A stretch of DNA of 64,000 nt from an uncultured Lachnospiraceae bacterium (GTDB lineage: Bacteria > Bacillota > Clostridia > Lachnospirales > Lachnospiraceae), in the NCBI GenBank assembly GCA_910588295.1, contig CAJUQO010000001.1, positions 87,911 to 151,910 of the forward strand. Reading direction: 5' to 3'. The translations under genes were made by a program, and so were the position numbers. The notes under the pieces were generated by a model. That model was given only the letters and a program-made list of their open reading frames with translations, was not told the DNA's origin and made no database searches. Shown piece by piece: positions 34,969 to 45,282 of this stretch. Every line of letters begins with the position of its first letter. Positions within the stretch are counted from its first letter, which is position 1.

Positions 34969-36159
34969 TCATCGGAGAATCCATTCTCCCGATTTCATCA
35001 CCGCCTGCAGCTCCATGCGGCCGTTCCACAAAACCAGGTCGGCCAGCTTACCAGGCGTGAGGGAACCGCGCAGCGCCCACTGGCCCAGGCTTTTCGCCGG
35101 ATTGGCGGTGGCACAGGCGACCGCCGTCTCCAGGGGTACCCCCATCTCGGAAACCGCCGTTCTCACACAGTCCGGCAGAGACGTAACAGAGCCGGCCAGA
35201 GCTCCGTCTGAGGCCAGTACCGCCCGTTTCCCCCGCACTTCTACCGCCAGACCTCCCAGCGTATACTGTCCGTCCGACAGTCCCGTGGCCCGCATACTGT
35301 CACTCACAAAGCACACCCTGTCCGCGCCCAGCATTTTAAGGGCCCCGCGAACCATGGCCGGGTGGATGTGTACGCCGTCGCAGATCATCTCAGCATCCAC
35401 ATGGGGACTGTCCGCCGCGGCGCCCACCACCCCGGGGGCCCTGTGCGTACAAGGAGACATAGCATTGAACAGATGCACCACATGGCGGGCCCCCGCGGTA
35501 AAGGCGGCCAGGGCCGTATCGTAATCCGCATTCGTATGAGACAGCGCCACCACCGCATCCTCTTTCACCTTACGGATAAAGCTTTCCGCGCCCCGGCTCT
35601 CCTCCGGCGCAATGCCCACAAACCGGATCAAGCCGCCTGCCGCGTCCTGGAAACGGCGGTACAGATCCACATCACAGGGAACGATATACCTGGCGTCCTG
35701 GGCCCCCTTCTTCACCGGGCTGATAAACGGCCCCTCCATATTGATCCCGGCCAGATCCGCGCCGGGAACCGTTCTCCCCTCCTGCTGCTCTTTCCGATAG
35801 GCCGCCGCCCCCGCAAGGACAGACTCCAGCGTCTCCGTCGGCAGCGTCATCACTGCAGGAGCCATGGCAGTCACACCCACGGATAACTCCCAGGAGGCAA
35901 TTGTTTCCAGGGCCTCCCTTGTACCGTCGCAGAAATCCTGCCCTCTGCAGCCATGGAGGTGGATATCGATCATACCGGGTATACAGTAACAGCCGCCGCC
36001 GTCTATAACCTCCGCCGTCCCGTCTTCACATGATCTTTCCCCTTTATGTGCTTCTTCCAACAGAATCCTCTGCACGAAAGCCCCTTCTGTAATTATGGCG
36101 CCGGGCACAAAACGGCCCTGTTCTGTATAGATTTTCACATTCTCTATCCGTCTTTGCAT
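34969..36159 (-). CDS. nagA: N-acetylglucosamine-6-phosphate deacetylase
   Basis: Amidohydrolase of about 396 residues turning GlcNAc-6-P into GlcN-6-P for amino-sugar use and wall recycling. Metal and substrate residues seen: IDIHLHGCRGQDFCDGT near 63 (HxH), EGPFISPVKKGAQ (Glu), VALSHTNADY (His), HLFNAMSPCTHRAPGVVGAA (His) and VSDSMRATG (catalytic Asp near 280). Start at 36159 (MQRRIENVKIYTEQ) has only GGTGG close upstream. A stronger AGGAG precedes an overlapping eight-codon reading frame (36147-36173) in another frame. nagB is not adjacent. Lies 22 bases after the hybrid kinase stop and may share its transcript. Confidence 0.93.
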   Translation of the reverse strand: MQRRIENVKIYTEQGRFVPGAIITEGAFVQRILLEEAHKGERSCEDGTAEVIDGGGCYCIPGMIDIHLHGCRGQDFCDGTREALETIASWELSVGVTAMAPAVMTLPTETLESVLAGAAAYRKEQQEGRTVPGADLAGINMEGPFISPVKKGAQDARYIVPCDVDLYRRFQDAAGGLIRFVGIAPEESRGAESFIRKVKEDAVVALSHTNADYDTALAAFTAGARHVVHLFNAMSPCTHRAPGVVGAAADSPHVDAEMICDGVHIHPAMVRGALKMLGADRVCFVSDSMRATGLSDGQYTLGGLAVEVRGKRAVLASDGALAGSVTSLPDCVRTAVSEMGVPLETAVACATANPAKSLGQWALRGSLTPGKLADLVLWNGRMELQAVMKSGEWILR

Positions 36160-36181
36160 TCTGCCACCATTTTCTCCTTTC

Positions 36182-38383
36182 CTAAAGATGCAGAACCTCC
36201 CGCACCAGCTTTTCCAGAAGCGCAACGTTCAGGGGCTTGGCCATATGGGCGTCCATCCCGCTCTCCATGGATCTTTTTTTGTCCTCCTCCAGCGCATTGG
36301 CCGACAGGGCTATGATCGGTATGCCGGCCAGCCGGGCATCCTCCAACTCTCGGATCGCCCGGGCCGCCTGATAGCCGTCCATGACCGGCATCTGGATATC
36401 CATGAGGATCAGGCCATAAGTCCCGGGCCGGGACTGCCTCACCATGTCCACGGCGACCTGCCCGTTTTCCGCCGTATCCACCGTAAAGCCATCACCTTCC
36501 AACAGTTCCATCTCTATCTCCTGGTTGATCTCGTTATCCTCCACCAGAAGAATTTTTTGCTTCATCAATGATTCCTCCGGAGCCTGGGATCCGTCGGAAA
36601 GCGCCCCTGTCCTGCCTCGGGCATTCTGACGGCGCAGGCTCAGCGATATGGTGAAACGGCTTCCCTTGCCGCTCGTACTCTCCACCTTAATGTTTCCTCC
36701 CATAGCATCCACGATATTTTTGGCGATCACGAGTCCCAGCCCCGAACCCAGGACGCCTCCCATGGTGGTATTTTTCTCCCTCTCAAAAGGTTCGAAAATA
36801 TGTCCCACAAATTCCTCGCTGATGCCGATCCCATTATCCTCCACCACAAACTGGTAAAGGGCGTAATCTGTCAGAATATTTTCCTTTTCCGTAACACAGA
36901 CAGTAACCTTACCGCCCGGGTTCGTATATTTTACCGCGTTATCCGCCAGACGCATGAGAATATCGCCAATCTTCTCACCATCCGAGAACACCTCGTCATG
37001 TATCATACCCGACAGATCCACCTGGAAAGAAATCTCCTTTTTCTTGGCAAACTCCAGCAGATCCCTTCGCACTCCCGCCACGATATCAGACAGGCGGCAG
37101 GGTTCCTCCTCAACATGTCCGTCCCCAGCCTCCAGCTTGGTCAGTTCCAGCACATCCATGAGAATAAGCAGGAGCTGATTGTTGGAAGTCTCGATCTGTT
37201 TCAGATATTCGCCGGCTTTTCCCGGGTTGTGTATATATTTTTTAGCAAGAGTGGTAAAACCGATGATGGCGTTCATTGGCGTCCGGATATCATGGGACAT
37301 ATTGGACAAAAACGTGTTTTTGGCCGCGATGGTTGCTTCCGCTTTCTTTAATGCCTCCTCCAAAACCTTTTTTCGCTCCATCTCGCGGATCATTTCCTGA
37401 TCCACATTCCGATAGCCCAGCACAATCTGAGAACCGCGTTGATCCTTCCCCACATCTACAACGCGGAGCTGCTGGTATTTGACACGGCCATCCTCCACGA
37501 TCCTGTAATTTACATAGAAACTTTTTTCTTCCGCAAGGTTTTTGCAGAGCGCCGCCGGCCGCACGGCTTCCGTCAGGATCCCGCGATCCTCGACATGCAC
37601 CCAGTTCTGCACAAAACGGTCATGGATTTTCCCGAACTCGGCGAGGGAACATTCCGACTTCACAGGCGGATCTACGCGGTGGCTCATTCTGTAAGGCGTC
37701 AGGCTGTCCGCATCCAGATCGGCATAAAATATAGATTCATAATCAATACTCAACCCCTCGATGGTTTCGATCCGACGCATATATTCCCGGTTGATCAGGG
37801 CCATTTTCTCGCTGTATCTCTCAATCTGATCGTCTTTCTGCTTTTTTTCGCGAAGAAATGCTTTCCGCTCCTCCATCTGAAGAATTTTCTTGTCTGTAAC
37901 ATCGATAACAAAAACATAAAAAACGCCGCCGGACAGGTCGCTGCGTATAAAATGGCCGTAATCATCCAGCCAGCGTATTTCTCCATCCCTGCGGATAATT
38001 CTATATTCCACATGATCCAGATCATAACGGCTGTGAGCGATCTGCTCCCGGATGCTCAGCTCTACGGCGTCGAGATCATCCGGATGGACCATCCCCTTAA
38101 ACGAATTCCCGACGAGCTGCCGAAAATCGTTCAGGGAACGGCATCCATATATCCGTATCAGGGCGTCATTGGCATAAATGATCTCTTCTTCGCCATCCGC
38201 ACAATAAACGAAAAATCCGCCCGGCATATCCTCCAGGATCTTTTTCGTCCGAAGCATAATACCGGCATTTTGGGTATTCCAAAGAGGGGTATCCTGGCCG
38301 TTTTGCAATGTCTCCCGGATCTGCTCCGCGCCGTTTCCCCCATCCCTGCAGGCATCCTGCCCGTCCAACGTATGGTCTGTCAT
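36182..38383 (-). CDS. Cytosolic PAS hybrid histidine kinase with receiver domain
   Basis: About 733 residues, no membrane segment. A PAS domain (about 45-165, VYCADGEEEIIYANDALIRI to YVFVIDVTDKK), an intervening sensor-like region, HisKA with phospho-His in LSNMSHDIRTPMNAIIGF near 365, HATPase_c (N box DNAVKYTNPGG, G1 DNGIGIS, G2 GSGLGLVIAKN) and a C-terminal receiver with DD/D/K set (LLVEDNEINQE, LILMDIQMPVMDGY, ALSANALEEDKK). There is no output domain, so a phosphotransfer partner is expected elsewhere. ATG at 38383 is preferred over TTG at 38401 from its GGAGAAAGGG. Precedes nagA closely. Signal unknown. Confidence 0.93.
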   Translation of the reverse strand: MTDHTLDGQDACRDGGNGAEQIRETLQNGQDTPLWNTQNAGIMLRTKKILEDMPGGFFVYCADGEEEIIYANDALIRIYGCRSLNDFRQLVGNSFKGMVHPDDLDAVELSIREQIAHSRYDLDHVEYRIIRRDGEIRWLDDYGHFIRSDLSGGVFYVFVIDVTDKKILQMEERKAFLREKKQKDDQIERYSEKMALINREYMRRIETIEGLSIDYESIFYADLDADSLTPYRMSHRVDPPVKSECSLAEFGKIHDRFVQNWVHVEDRGILTEAVRPAALCKNLAEEKSFYVNYRIVEDGRVKYQQLRVVDVGKDQRGSQIVLGYRNVDQEMIREMERKKVLEEALKKAEATIAAKNTFLSNMSHDIRTPMNAIIGFTTLAKKYIHNPGKAGEYLKQIETSNNQLLLILMDVLELTKLEAGDGHVEEEPCRLSDIVAGVRRDLLEFAKKKEISFQVDLSGMIHDEVFSDGEKIGDILMRLADNAVKYTNPGGKVTVCVTEKENILTDYALYQFVVEDNGIGISEEFVGHIFEPFEREKNTTMGGVLGSGLGLVIAKNIVDAMGGNIKVESTSGKGSRFTISLSLRRQNARGRTGALSDGSQAPEESLMKQKILLVEDNEINQEIEMELLEGDGFTVDTAENGQVAVDMVRQSRPGTYGLILMDIQMPVMDGYQAARAIRELEDARLAGIPIIALSANALEEDKKRSMESGMDAHMAKPLNVALLEKLVREVLHL

Positions 38384-38474
38384 GTTATACCCTTTCTCCA
38401 ATGCCGTTCCCTCCCCATCTATCTCGTCATCATATCCCGTCTATACGCGCTTCTTTTATGCAGCCTACCCTCAC

Positions 38475-38503
38475 ATGATAGCACACCGGATAAATTGTGT
38501 AAA
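38475..38503 (-). promoter_or_regulatory. Promoter of the PAS hybrid kinase gene
   Basis: Minus-strand TTTACA, 17-base spacer, TATCAT, directly after the alaS terminator. Confidence 0.6.
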
Positions 38504-38504
38504 C

Positions 38505-38536
38505 AAAAGGCAGATGTTCCGCACCTGCCTTTTTTC
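38505..38536. terminator. Terminator of alaS
   Basis: GGCAGGTG pairs with CATCTGCC (one G-U) around a 5-base loop, with T-rich tracts on both strands. Confidence 0.85.
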
Positions 38537-38543
38537 CATATCC

Positions 38544-41183
38544 CTATTTTAATTGCTCTTCGACCACGCCGGCCACAGCCTGGATAGCTTCATCCACCTT
38601 CTCCGGGATCTTACCGCCGGCCTGGGCCATGTTCGGCCTCCCGCCGCCGCCGCCGCCCACAATCTTCGCCACGGCTTTGATCAGATTCCCGGCGTGGGCT
38701 CCCCGCTTCATGGCCCCGTCAGTGGCCATGGCCATCAGATTCACCTTACCGCCGTTTACGGACGCCAGTACCACGACGCCCTCGCCCAGCTTCTCCCTGA
38801 GCTGGTCGCCCAAGTCGCGCAGGCCGTTCATATCCACGTCCTTCACCGCCGTCGCCAGCACCTTCACACCCTTGATCTCCGCCACCTGATCCATCACATC
38901 CCCAAGGGAATCCTGGGCCAGCCTACTCTTCAGGGATTCATTCTCACTGTGCATCTCCCTGACTTCTGCCTGGAGACGGGTAATTCTGTCCAGAATATCC
39001 GTCGGGCCGCATTTCAATGCCGCCGCGATCCGGTTCATCTCCTGCTCCATGGCCGCATAGTGGGCCGTCACATTCGTCCCTGTCAGCGCCTCGATCCGCC
39101 GCACACCCGCGGCCACGCCGGCCTCGGAGACAATCTTAAAGAAAGTGATGGCCCCCGTATTGGCCACATGGGTGCCGCCGCAAAGCTCCCGGGAGAAATC
39201 TCCCATGGATACCACGCGGACTTCGTCGCCGTATTTCTCGCCAAAAAGAGCCATTGCGCCGGATTTCTTCGCTTCCTCCAGGCCCATTACTTTCGTTTCC
39301 ACAGGAAGGGACGCCTGGATCTCCTGATTGACAATCTCCTCCACCCGGGCGATCTCTTCCCCGGTCATGGCCTGAAAATGAGCGAAGTCAAAGCGGAGCC
39401 TGGAAGGCGTCACCAGAGAGCCCTTTTGCTCCACATGGGAGCCCAGGACTACCTTCAGGGCTTTCTGAAGCAAATGGGTGGCGCTGTGGTTTTTGCAGGT
39501 ATCCTGACGTGATACGGGATCCACCTCAAGAGCCACTGTCTCTCCCGTGCTGATCATACCGGAAACCATCGCGCCCACATGGCCGTATTTGCCGCCCCGC
39601 AATTTGATCGTCTCCCGGACAGCAAACCTGCCATTAGCCGTGCGAATCACACCGGTATCCCCTTCCTGGCCGCCCATAGTAGCATAGAAAGGCGTCTGTT
39701 CCACAAATATCGTTCCCTCCTGACCTTCCATCAGAGAAGAAACGATCTCCGCAGCCGTGGTCATCACCGTAACCTTTGACGTACCGTTTAAGGTATTATA
39801 ACCGCAAAATTCTGTAGTAACCGACGGATCAATTTCATCATAGACCGTGGCTTCCGCTCCCATATAATTTGTCTCTTCACGGCTGGAACGGGCCCGGACG
39901 CGCTGAGCCTCCATTTCTTTGGCAAAACCGTCCTCATCAATCCTGTATCCCTTCTCTTCCAGGATCTCCTTCGTCAGATCCACGGGAAAACCATAGGTAT
40001 CATAAAGCTTAAACGCATCGTGGCCGCTTAAAACTTTTTCATCATTCTCCTGCAGCCGGGACTCCAGTTCTCCGAGAATACGCAGTCCCTGGTCAATGGT
40101 CTTGTTAAACTGGGTCTCCTCATTGGTCAGTACCTTAAAGATAAAATCCTTTTTCTCCTCCAACTCCGGATAACCGTCTTTGGATCCCTCAATCACCGTA
40201 GCGCTCAAATCCGCCAGAAACACGCCGTCAATACCGAGCAGACGGCCATGACGCGCCGCACGGCGGATCAGACGGCGCAGCACATAACCCCGTCCCTCGT
40301 TGGTGGGCATGATACCGTCGGAGATCATAAAAGCAGCAGAGCGGATATGGTCGGTGATCAGTCGGATGGACACATCGTTATCATATTTCTCCCCGTAGGT
40401 CTTGCCGCTGATCTCGCAGACCCGGTTCCGCAGAGCACAGACCGTATCCACATCAAATATAGAATCCACATCCTGCACCGCGCTGGCTAGACGCTCCAAG
40501 CCCATGCCGGTGTCGATATTCTTATTCTGCAGCGTTTCATAATTGCCGTTGCCGTCATTCTCAAACTGGGTAAAAACGTTGTTCCAAATCTCCATATAAC
40601 GGTCACAGTCACATCCCACGGTACAATCCGGCCTGCCGCAGCCATATTTCTCACCCCGGTCATAATATATCTCCGAACAGGGACCACAGGGGCCCGCGCC
40701 ATGCTCCCAGAAATTATCCTCCTTGCCAAAGCGATAGATCCGCTCCGCGGGGATGCCGATTTCTTTATTCCAGATAGCAAAAGCCTCGTCATCCTCCAGA
40801 TATACGGAGGGGTACAGCCTGTCCGCGTCAAGCCCTACCACCTCGGTCAGAAATTCCCAGGACCAGGCAATAGCCTCCCGCTTAAAATAATCGCCAAAGG
40901 AAAAATTACCCAGCATCTCGAAAAATGTGCCGTGGCGGGCCGTCTTGCCCACATTATCAATATCTCCGGTACGGATACATTTCTGGCAGGTCGCCACCCG
41001 TTTCCTGGGCGGAATCTCAGCCCCTGTAAAATAGGGCTTCAAAGGAGCCATCCCCGCATTGATCAGCAGCAGGCTCTTGTCATTTTGGGGAACCAGGGAA
41101 AAACTCTTCATCACAAGATGGCCTTTGGATTCAAAAAAATCCAGGTACATCCTGCGCAATTCATTTACGCCATATTTTTTCAC
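38544..41183 (-). CDS. alaS: Alanyl-tRNA synthetase
   Basis: Charges tRNA-Ala. 879 residues with all modules: class II core (motif 1 near RMYLDFFESKGHLVM, PYFTGAEIPPRKRVATCQKC, motif 2 FEMLGNFSFGDYFK, motif 3 GMGLERLA), tRNA recognition helices, the editing domain with zinc ligands HSATHLLQKAL near 565 and CGGTHVANTG near 665, and a C-Ala domain ending in GGGGGGRPNMAQAGG. ATG follows GAGGAGG. A T-box leader, common for clostridial synthetases, is absent: the leader is only about 45 bases. It is flanked by two hybrid histidine kinases. Confidence 0.98.
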   Translation of the reverse strand: MKKYGVNELRRMYLDFFESKGHLVMKSFSLVPQNDKSLLLINAGMAPLKPYFTGAEIPPRKRVATCQKCIRTGDIDNVGKTARHGTFFEMLGNFSFGDYFKREAIAWSWEFLTEVVGLDADRLYPSVYLEDDEAFAIWNKEIGIPAERIYRFGKEDNFWEHGAGPCGPCSEIYYDRGEKYGCGRPDCTVGCDCDRYMEIWNNVFTQFENDGNGNYETLQNKNIDTGMGLERLASAVQDVDSIFDVDTVCALRNRVCEISGKTYGEKYDNDVSIRLITDHIRSAAFMISDGIMPTNEGRGYVLRRLIRRAARHGRLLGIDGVFLADLSATVIEGSKDGYPELEEKKDFIFKVLTNEETQFNKTIDQGLRILGELESRLQENDEKVLSGHDAFKLYDTYGFPVDLTKEILEEKGYRIDEDGFAKEMEAQRVRARSSREETNYMGAEATVYDEIDPSVTTEFCGYNTLNGTSKVTVMTTAAEIVSSLMEGQEGTIFVEQTPFYATMGGQEGDTGVIRTANGRFAVRETIKLRGGKYGHVGAMVSGMISTGETVALEVDPVSRQDTCKNHSATHLLQKALKVVLGSHVEQKGSLVTPSRLRFDFAHFQAMTGEEIARVEEIVNQEIQASLPVETKVMGLEEAKKSGAMALFGEKYGDEVRVVSMGDFSRELCGGTHVANTGAITFFKIVSEAGVAAGVRRIEALTGTNVTAHYAAMEQEMNRIAAALKCGPTDILDRITRLQAEVREMHSENESLKSRLAQDSLGDVMDQVAEIKGVKVLATAVKDVDMNGLRDLGDQLREKLGEGVVVLASVNGGKVNLMAMATDGAMKRGAHAGNLIKAVAKIVGGGGGGRPNMAQAGGKIPEKVDEAIQAVAGVVEEQLK

Positions 41184-41235
41184 GTTTTCGTCCTCCTCAT
41201 ACGTGTTTCATTCAGGTTTCCGTCAGCCAACCCTC

Positions 41236-41264
41236 ACTATAGCAAATCCCGGAAAAATCCGCAA
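41236..41264 (-). promoter_or_regulatory. Promoter of alaS
   Basis: Minus-strand TTGCGG, 17-base spacer, TATAGT. Its -35 box falls inside the terminator hairpin of the upstream kinase gene, a tight arrangement. Confidence 0.55.
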
Positions 41265-41290
41265 GTCATAGGCGGAAATTCCTGCGGATT
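41253..41290 (-). terminator. Terminator of the membrane hybrid kinase gene
   Basis: AATCCGCA and TGCGGATT arms (8 bp), overlapping the kinase TAA stop and followed by T-rich sequence on the minus strand. Confidence 0.6.
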
Positions 41291-44270
41291 ACTTAATCCA
41301 TATCCGCAGCATATCCTCCAGCTTTTCGATATCTACAGGCTTGGATATATGGCCGTTCATCCCCGCCTCCTCCGCTTTCCGGATATCATCCGCAAAAGCG
41401 TCCGCCGTCATGGCAATAATCGGAATATTCGCCAGGTCTTCCCGGCCGGAGGCGCGAATCCTCCGGGCCGCCTCATAACCGTTCATAACCGGCATCTGGA
41501 TATCCATAAAAATCAAATCAAAATAACCGCTTTCATGGGCCAGCACGCATTCTACCGCAAGCTGTCCGTTCAGCGCCAGTTCCACCTGGATACCTACCTC
41601 CTCCAGAAGTTCCGAGGCCACCTCGATATTCAGCTCATTATCCTCCACCAGCAGCACTCGTTTTCCGGAAAAATCCTGCTCCTGGAAAATCTCCAATGCC
41701 GTAACCTGCCTCTCCCGGCCGCCTACGCCCAGCACTTCCCTCAACACTTTCGTCAGCTTGATCTTAAAAAGCGGTTTATCGATAAAAGCATCCACGCCGG
41801 CTTCCAGCGCCTCCTCCTCAATATCCGCCCAGTCATAGGCCGACAGGATAATGATGGGGATATCCTCCCCCACCATTTTCCGGATATCCCGGGCCGTATC
41901 CACGCCGTCCTTCCCCGGCATTTTCCAATCAAGGATCACCACGGAAAAATCCTCTGCCTTTTCTCTGGCTTCCACGATACGTTTTACAGCGGTATCGCCG
42001 TCAAGCACATATTCCGCGTTCATGTGGAGGCTGTTTAAGATCTCACAGGCGCTTTCGCAGGCAGCTTCCTCATCGTCCACCACCAGTACGGAAAAATCTT
42101 CAAAAGCGTCGACATCGTCCTGCATGCTGTCATTCAGCTTCAGATAAACCAGGACGGTAAATGTGGAGCCTACGCCCGGGGTACTCTCCACCTGTATATC
42201 ACCGTTCATCATACGGGCAATATTGACAGCTATAGTCATGCCCAGGCCCGTTCCCTCTATCTTGCCAATGCGGGAATCAGCCGCACGGGAAAACGGTTCG
42301 AAAATAGTATCAATGTAATCCTTTTCCATACCGATGCCGGTATCCGCGAAAACAAATTTGTAATAACCGCTGCCCGATACATGAGATGGTTTCTCCTCAA
42401 TGGAAATACTCACCCTGCCGCCGGACGGTGTAAACTTCACCGCATTGCCCATGATATTCATAAAAATCTGCTGCAACCGCTGTTCATCGCCGATCACATC
42501 CTCATGTTCCAGCTTGGCGATGCTGACATTTAACTGCAGGCCTTTTGCGTCCATCTGTGTATGGAAGATCGTCAGCAGGCTGTCTATGGTATCCGAGAGA
42601 TTAAAGGCATTCTCCGTAAGGCTGACTTTGCCGCTCTCGATCCGGCTCATGTCGAGCACCTCATTGATCAACCCTAGCAAATGCCTGCTGGATACCGTAA
42701 TTTTACCAAGGGCGTCCAAAACCCTCTCTTTCTCATCAATATGCATACCCGCGACGGCAGTCATGCCCAGAATGGCATTCATCGGAGTGCGGATATCATG
42801 GCTCATCCTGGACAGGAAATCACTTTTCGCGTGGTTGGCCGACTCCGCCCGTTCTGCCGCCAGAAGCAGTACCTCCTTCTGTTCTTCTTCCCTGTGGATA
42901 ATCTCGTCAATGCTGCGGACAGCCACCGTGATGGCAGACGGCTGGGATTCTCCCATCTCCGCCACGGTCATGACAGCCGAACACCACTCATACTCGCCAT
43001 CCTCCGCCATCCGCTTGTATTGAAGCTCCAGATGATCCTCCGTCTTAAAACGCTCCAGGATACTGGACAGGTCAAAAAATTTCAGAATGTCCTCCCTGCA
43101 TTCCTCCGCAACAAGCCCCCTGGCAAAACGGCTTGCCATAAATTCCGTCTTATAATCACCGGATTCCGCCTCTTTACCAAGGTGTGGGTAAAGCATCTCA
43201 TACCTGCCCTTTACCACATCAATATAGTAAATAGCCTGATAGGCCCGGGCCGTACCGTTCATGGCATTTTGATACACCCGGTGCCGCACAACCATCTGAT
43301 CGCGTTCGTCCTGAATCATCTGGTTCTGTTTCTCCTGCTTATAGTTCCGAAACGCCTGGAAAACGACCAGCGCAGTCCCCAGGAAAACGAGGCCCAAGCT
43401 TATGTAATTAAAAGTATCGGCGCCGGAAAGGATCTCCTCCTTGGGAATCGTCAGAATCGCTGTCCATCCATTCGCCATCTGATGACAGTACAGGTTGCGG
43501 GCGGCGCCGTCCACATCCCGGATATTTTCCAATACTTGGTTTTCTTTTTTGCTGTCTATCTTCTGTGTAATCCCGGTGATCCACTCCTGAAAATCCTCAT
43601 ACTGATGATCCAGGGATGTCTTGTAATAAAACAATGTCCCCGCCTTGCCGGTCAGATAGTAAGACGCCCCGTCAGGCAGCATCAGATTCCCGTTATTCAT
43701 TTCAAAATAGGAAAACATCAGGTCAATGGCAAGAAAACTTCCCGACCCCGGAACGGCTTTGCACATGGTCACCACGGAAAGCCCTGTCATAGTATCCGTA
43801 TAGACCGGAGAAATATAAGTTTCGCCATTTGCGTCCATCGCTCCCCGGTAATAATCCGTAACTGTAAAATCATATTCCGACATAGCCTCAATTTCCGGGT
43901 CGTTGGACACCATCTGGGCTCCGTCAAAGACCTTGCCGTAAATCTGGATATTATCGGAACCATACATATCCGTCAGCCCGTCCATCAAAGGGTGCAGGCC
44001 CTCCCGGAGTTCCCTAATGGATACACCATCCCGCTCACGCTCCGCGATATAGTTTACGCTGATGGTCAGAATCGTCTCGCACGCGCTCATATTACTCTCC
44101 TCCGATGAAGCGTAATTCTCCACCAGCGTAAGGCCCATTTTGTTGGTGTTCGCCATCAGCGCTTTGCGCAGGACGCCTGTACAAAGCAAAACCACAAAAA
44201 CAAACATCGCCAGCACAATGATATTATTCCGCACTTTTTTTAATAATTTTTTTTCCTTGCCAATATTCAT
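41289..44270 (-). CDS. Membrane hybrid histidine kinase with two receiver domains
   Basis: 993 residues. A first membrane helix (NNIIVLAMFVFVVLLCTGVL, residues 14-33), an outer sensor region of about 270 residues that looks like a double-Cache fold (YYRGAMDANGETYISPVYTD near 137), a second helix (FNYISLGLVFLGTALVVFQA), a PAS-like segment near 345-470, HisKA with FLSRMSHDIRTPMNAILGMT near 500, HATPase_c (NAVKFTPSGG, DTGIGME, GTGLGMTIAVN), then receivers at about 745-865 (VVDDEE, ILDWKMPGKDG) and 880-993 (LLVEDNELN, FMDIQMPVMNG). Cache domains usually bind small amino acids or organic acids. No output domain; partners are not nearby. Confidence 0.93.
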   Translation of the reverse strand: MNIGKEKKLLKKVRNNIIVLAMFVFVVLLCTGVLRKALMANTNKMGLTLVENYASSEESNMSACETILTISVNYIAERERDGVSIRELREGLHPLMDGLTDMYGSDNIQIYGKVFDGAQMVSNDPEIEAMSEYDFTVTDYYRGAMDANGETYISPVYTDTMTGLSVVTMCKAVPGSGSFLAIDLMFSYFEMNNGNLMLPDGASYYLTGKAGTLFYYKTSLDHQYEDFQEWITGITQKIDSKKENQVLENIRDVDGAARNLYCHQMANGWTAILTIPKEEILSGADTFNYISLGLVFLGTALVVFQAFRNYKQEKQNQMIQDERDQMVVRHRVYQNAMNGTARAYQAIYYIDVVKGRYEMLYPHLGKEAESGDYKTEFMASRFARGLVAEECREDILKFFDLSSILERFKTEDHLELQYKRMAEDGEYEWCSAVMTVAEMGESQPSAITVAVRSIDEIIHREEEQKEVLLLAAERAESANHAKSDFLSRMSHDIRTPMNAILGMTAVAGMHIDEKERVLDALGKITVSSRHLLGLINEVLDMSRIESGKVSLTENAFNLSDTIDSLLTIFHTQMDAKGLQLNVSIAKLEHEDVIGDEQRLQQIFMNIMGNAVKFTPSGGRVSISIEEKPSHVSGSGYYKFVFADTGIGMEKDYIDTIFEPFSRAADSRIGKIEGTGLGMTIAVNIARMMNGDIQVESTPGVGSTFTVLVYLKLNDSMQDDVDAFEDFSVLVVDDEEAACESACEILNSLHMNAEYVLDGDTAVKRIVEAREKAEDFSVVILDWKMPGKDGVDTARDIRKMVGEDIPIIILSAYDWADIEEEALEAGVDAFIDKPLFKIKLTKVLREVLGVGGRERQVTALEIFQEQDFSGKRVLLVEDNELNIEVASELLEEVGIQVELALNGQLAVECVLAHESGYFDLIFMDIQMPVMNGYEAARRIRASGREDLANIPIIAMTADAFADDIRKAEEAGMNGHISKPVDIEKLEDMLRIWIK

Positions 44271-44337
44271 TATAGCAGTTACCTTTTCCTGATTGTTTGA
44301 TTGCCGCAGGGGCTCTTATATCTTTCTCCTATTGTAA

Positions 44338-44369
44338 CAAAAATCCCGACTTTTTCAAGCCGGGAAAAA
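44338..44369. terminator. Terminator of the serine recombinase gene
   Basis: CCCGGCTT and AAGTCGGG arms with a four-base loop (8 bp, one G-U), followed by T5 on the minus strand and preceded by A/T tract for the other direction. Confidence 0.8.
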
Positions 44370-44417
44370 ATTTGCCGTCAACATATCCTGCGCGCTTGGA
44401 TCCTATTGCCCCAAAGC

Positions 44418-45263
<846 letters not shown>

Positions 45264-45282
45264 CTTTTAACTACAGCCTTCT

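Noticed and set aside
41184-41250. T-box leader of alaS
   Set aside because: Only about 45 bases separate promoter and start, and no specifier loop, T-box sequence or antiterminator is present.
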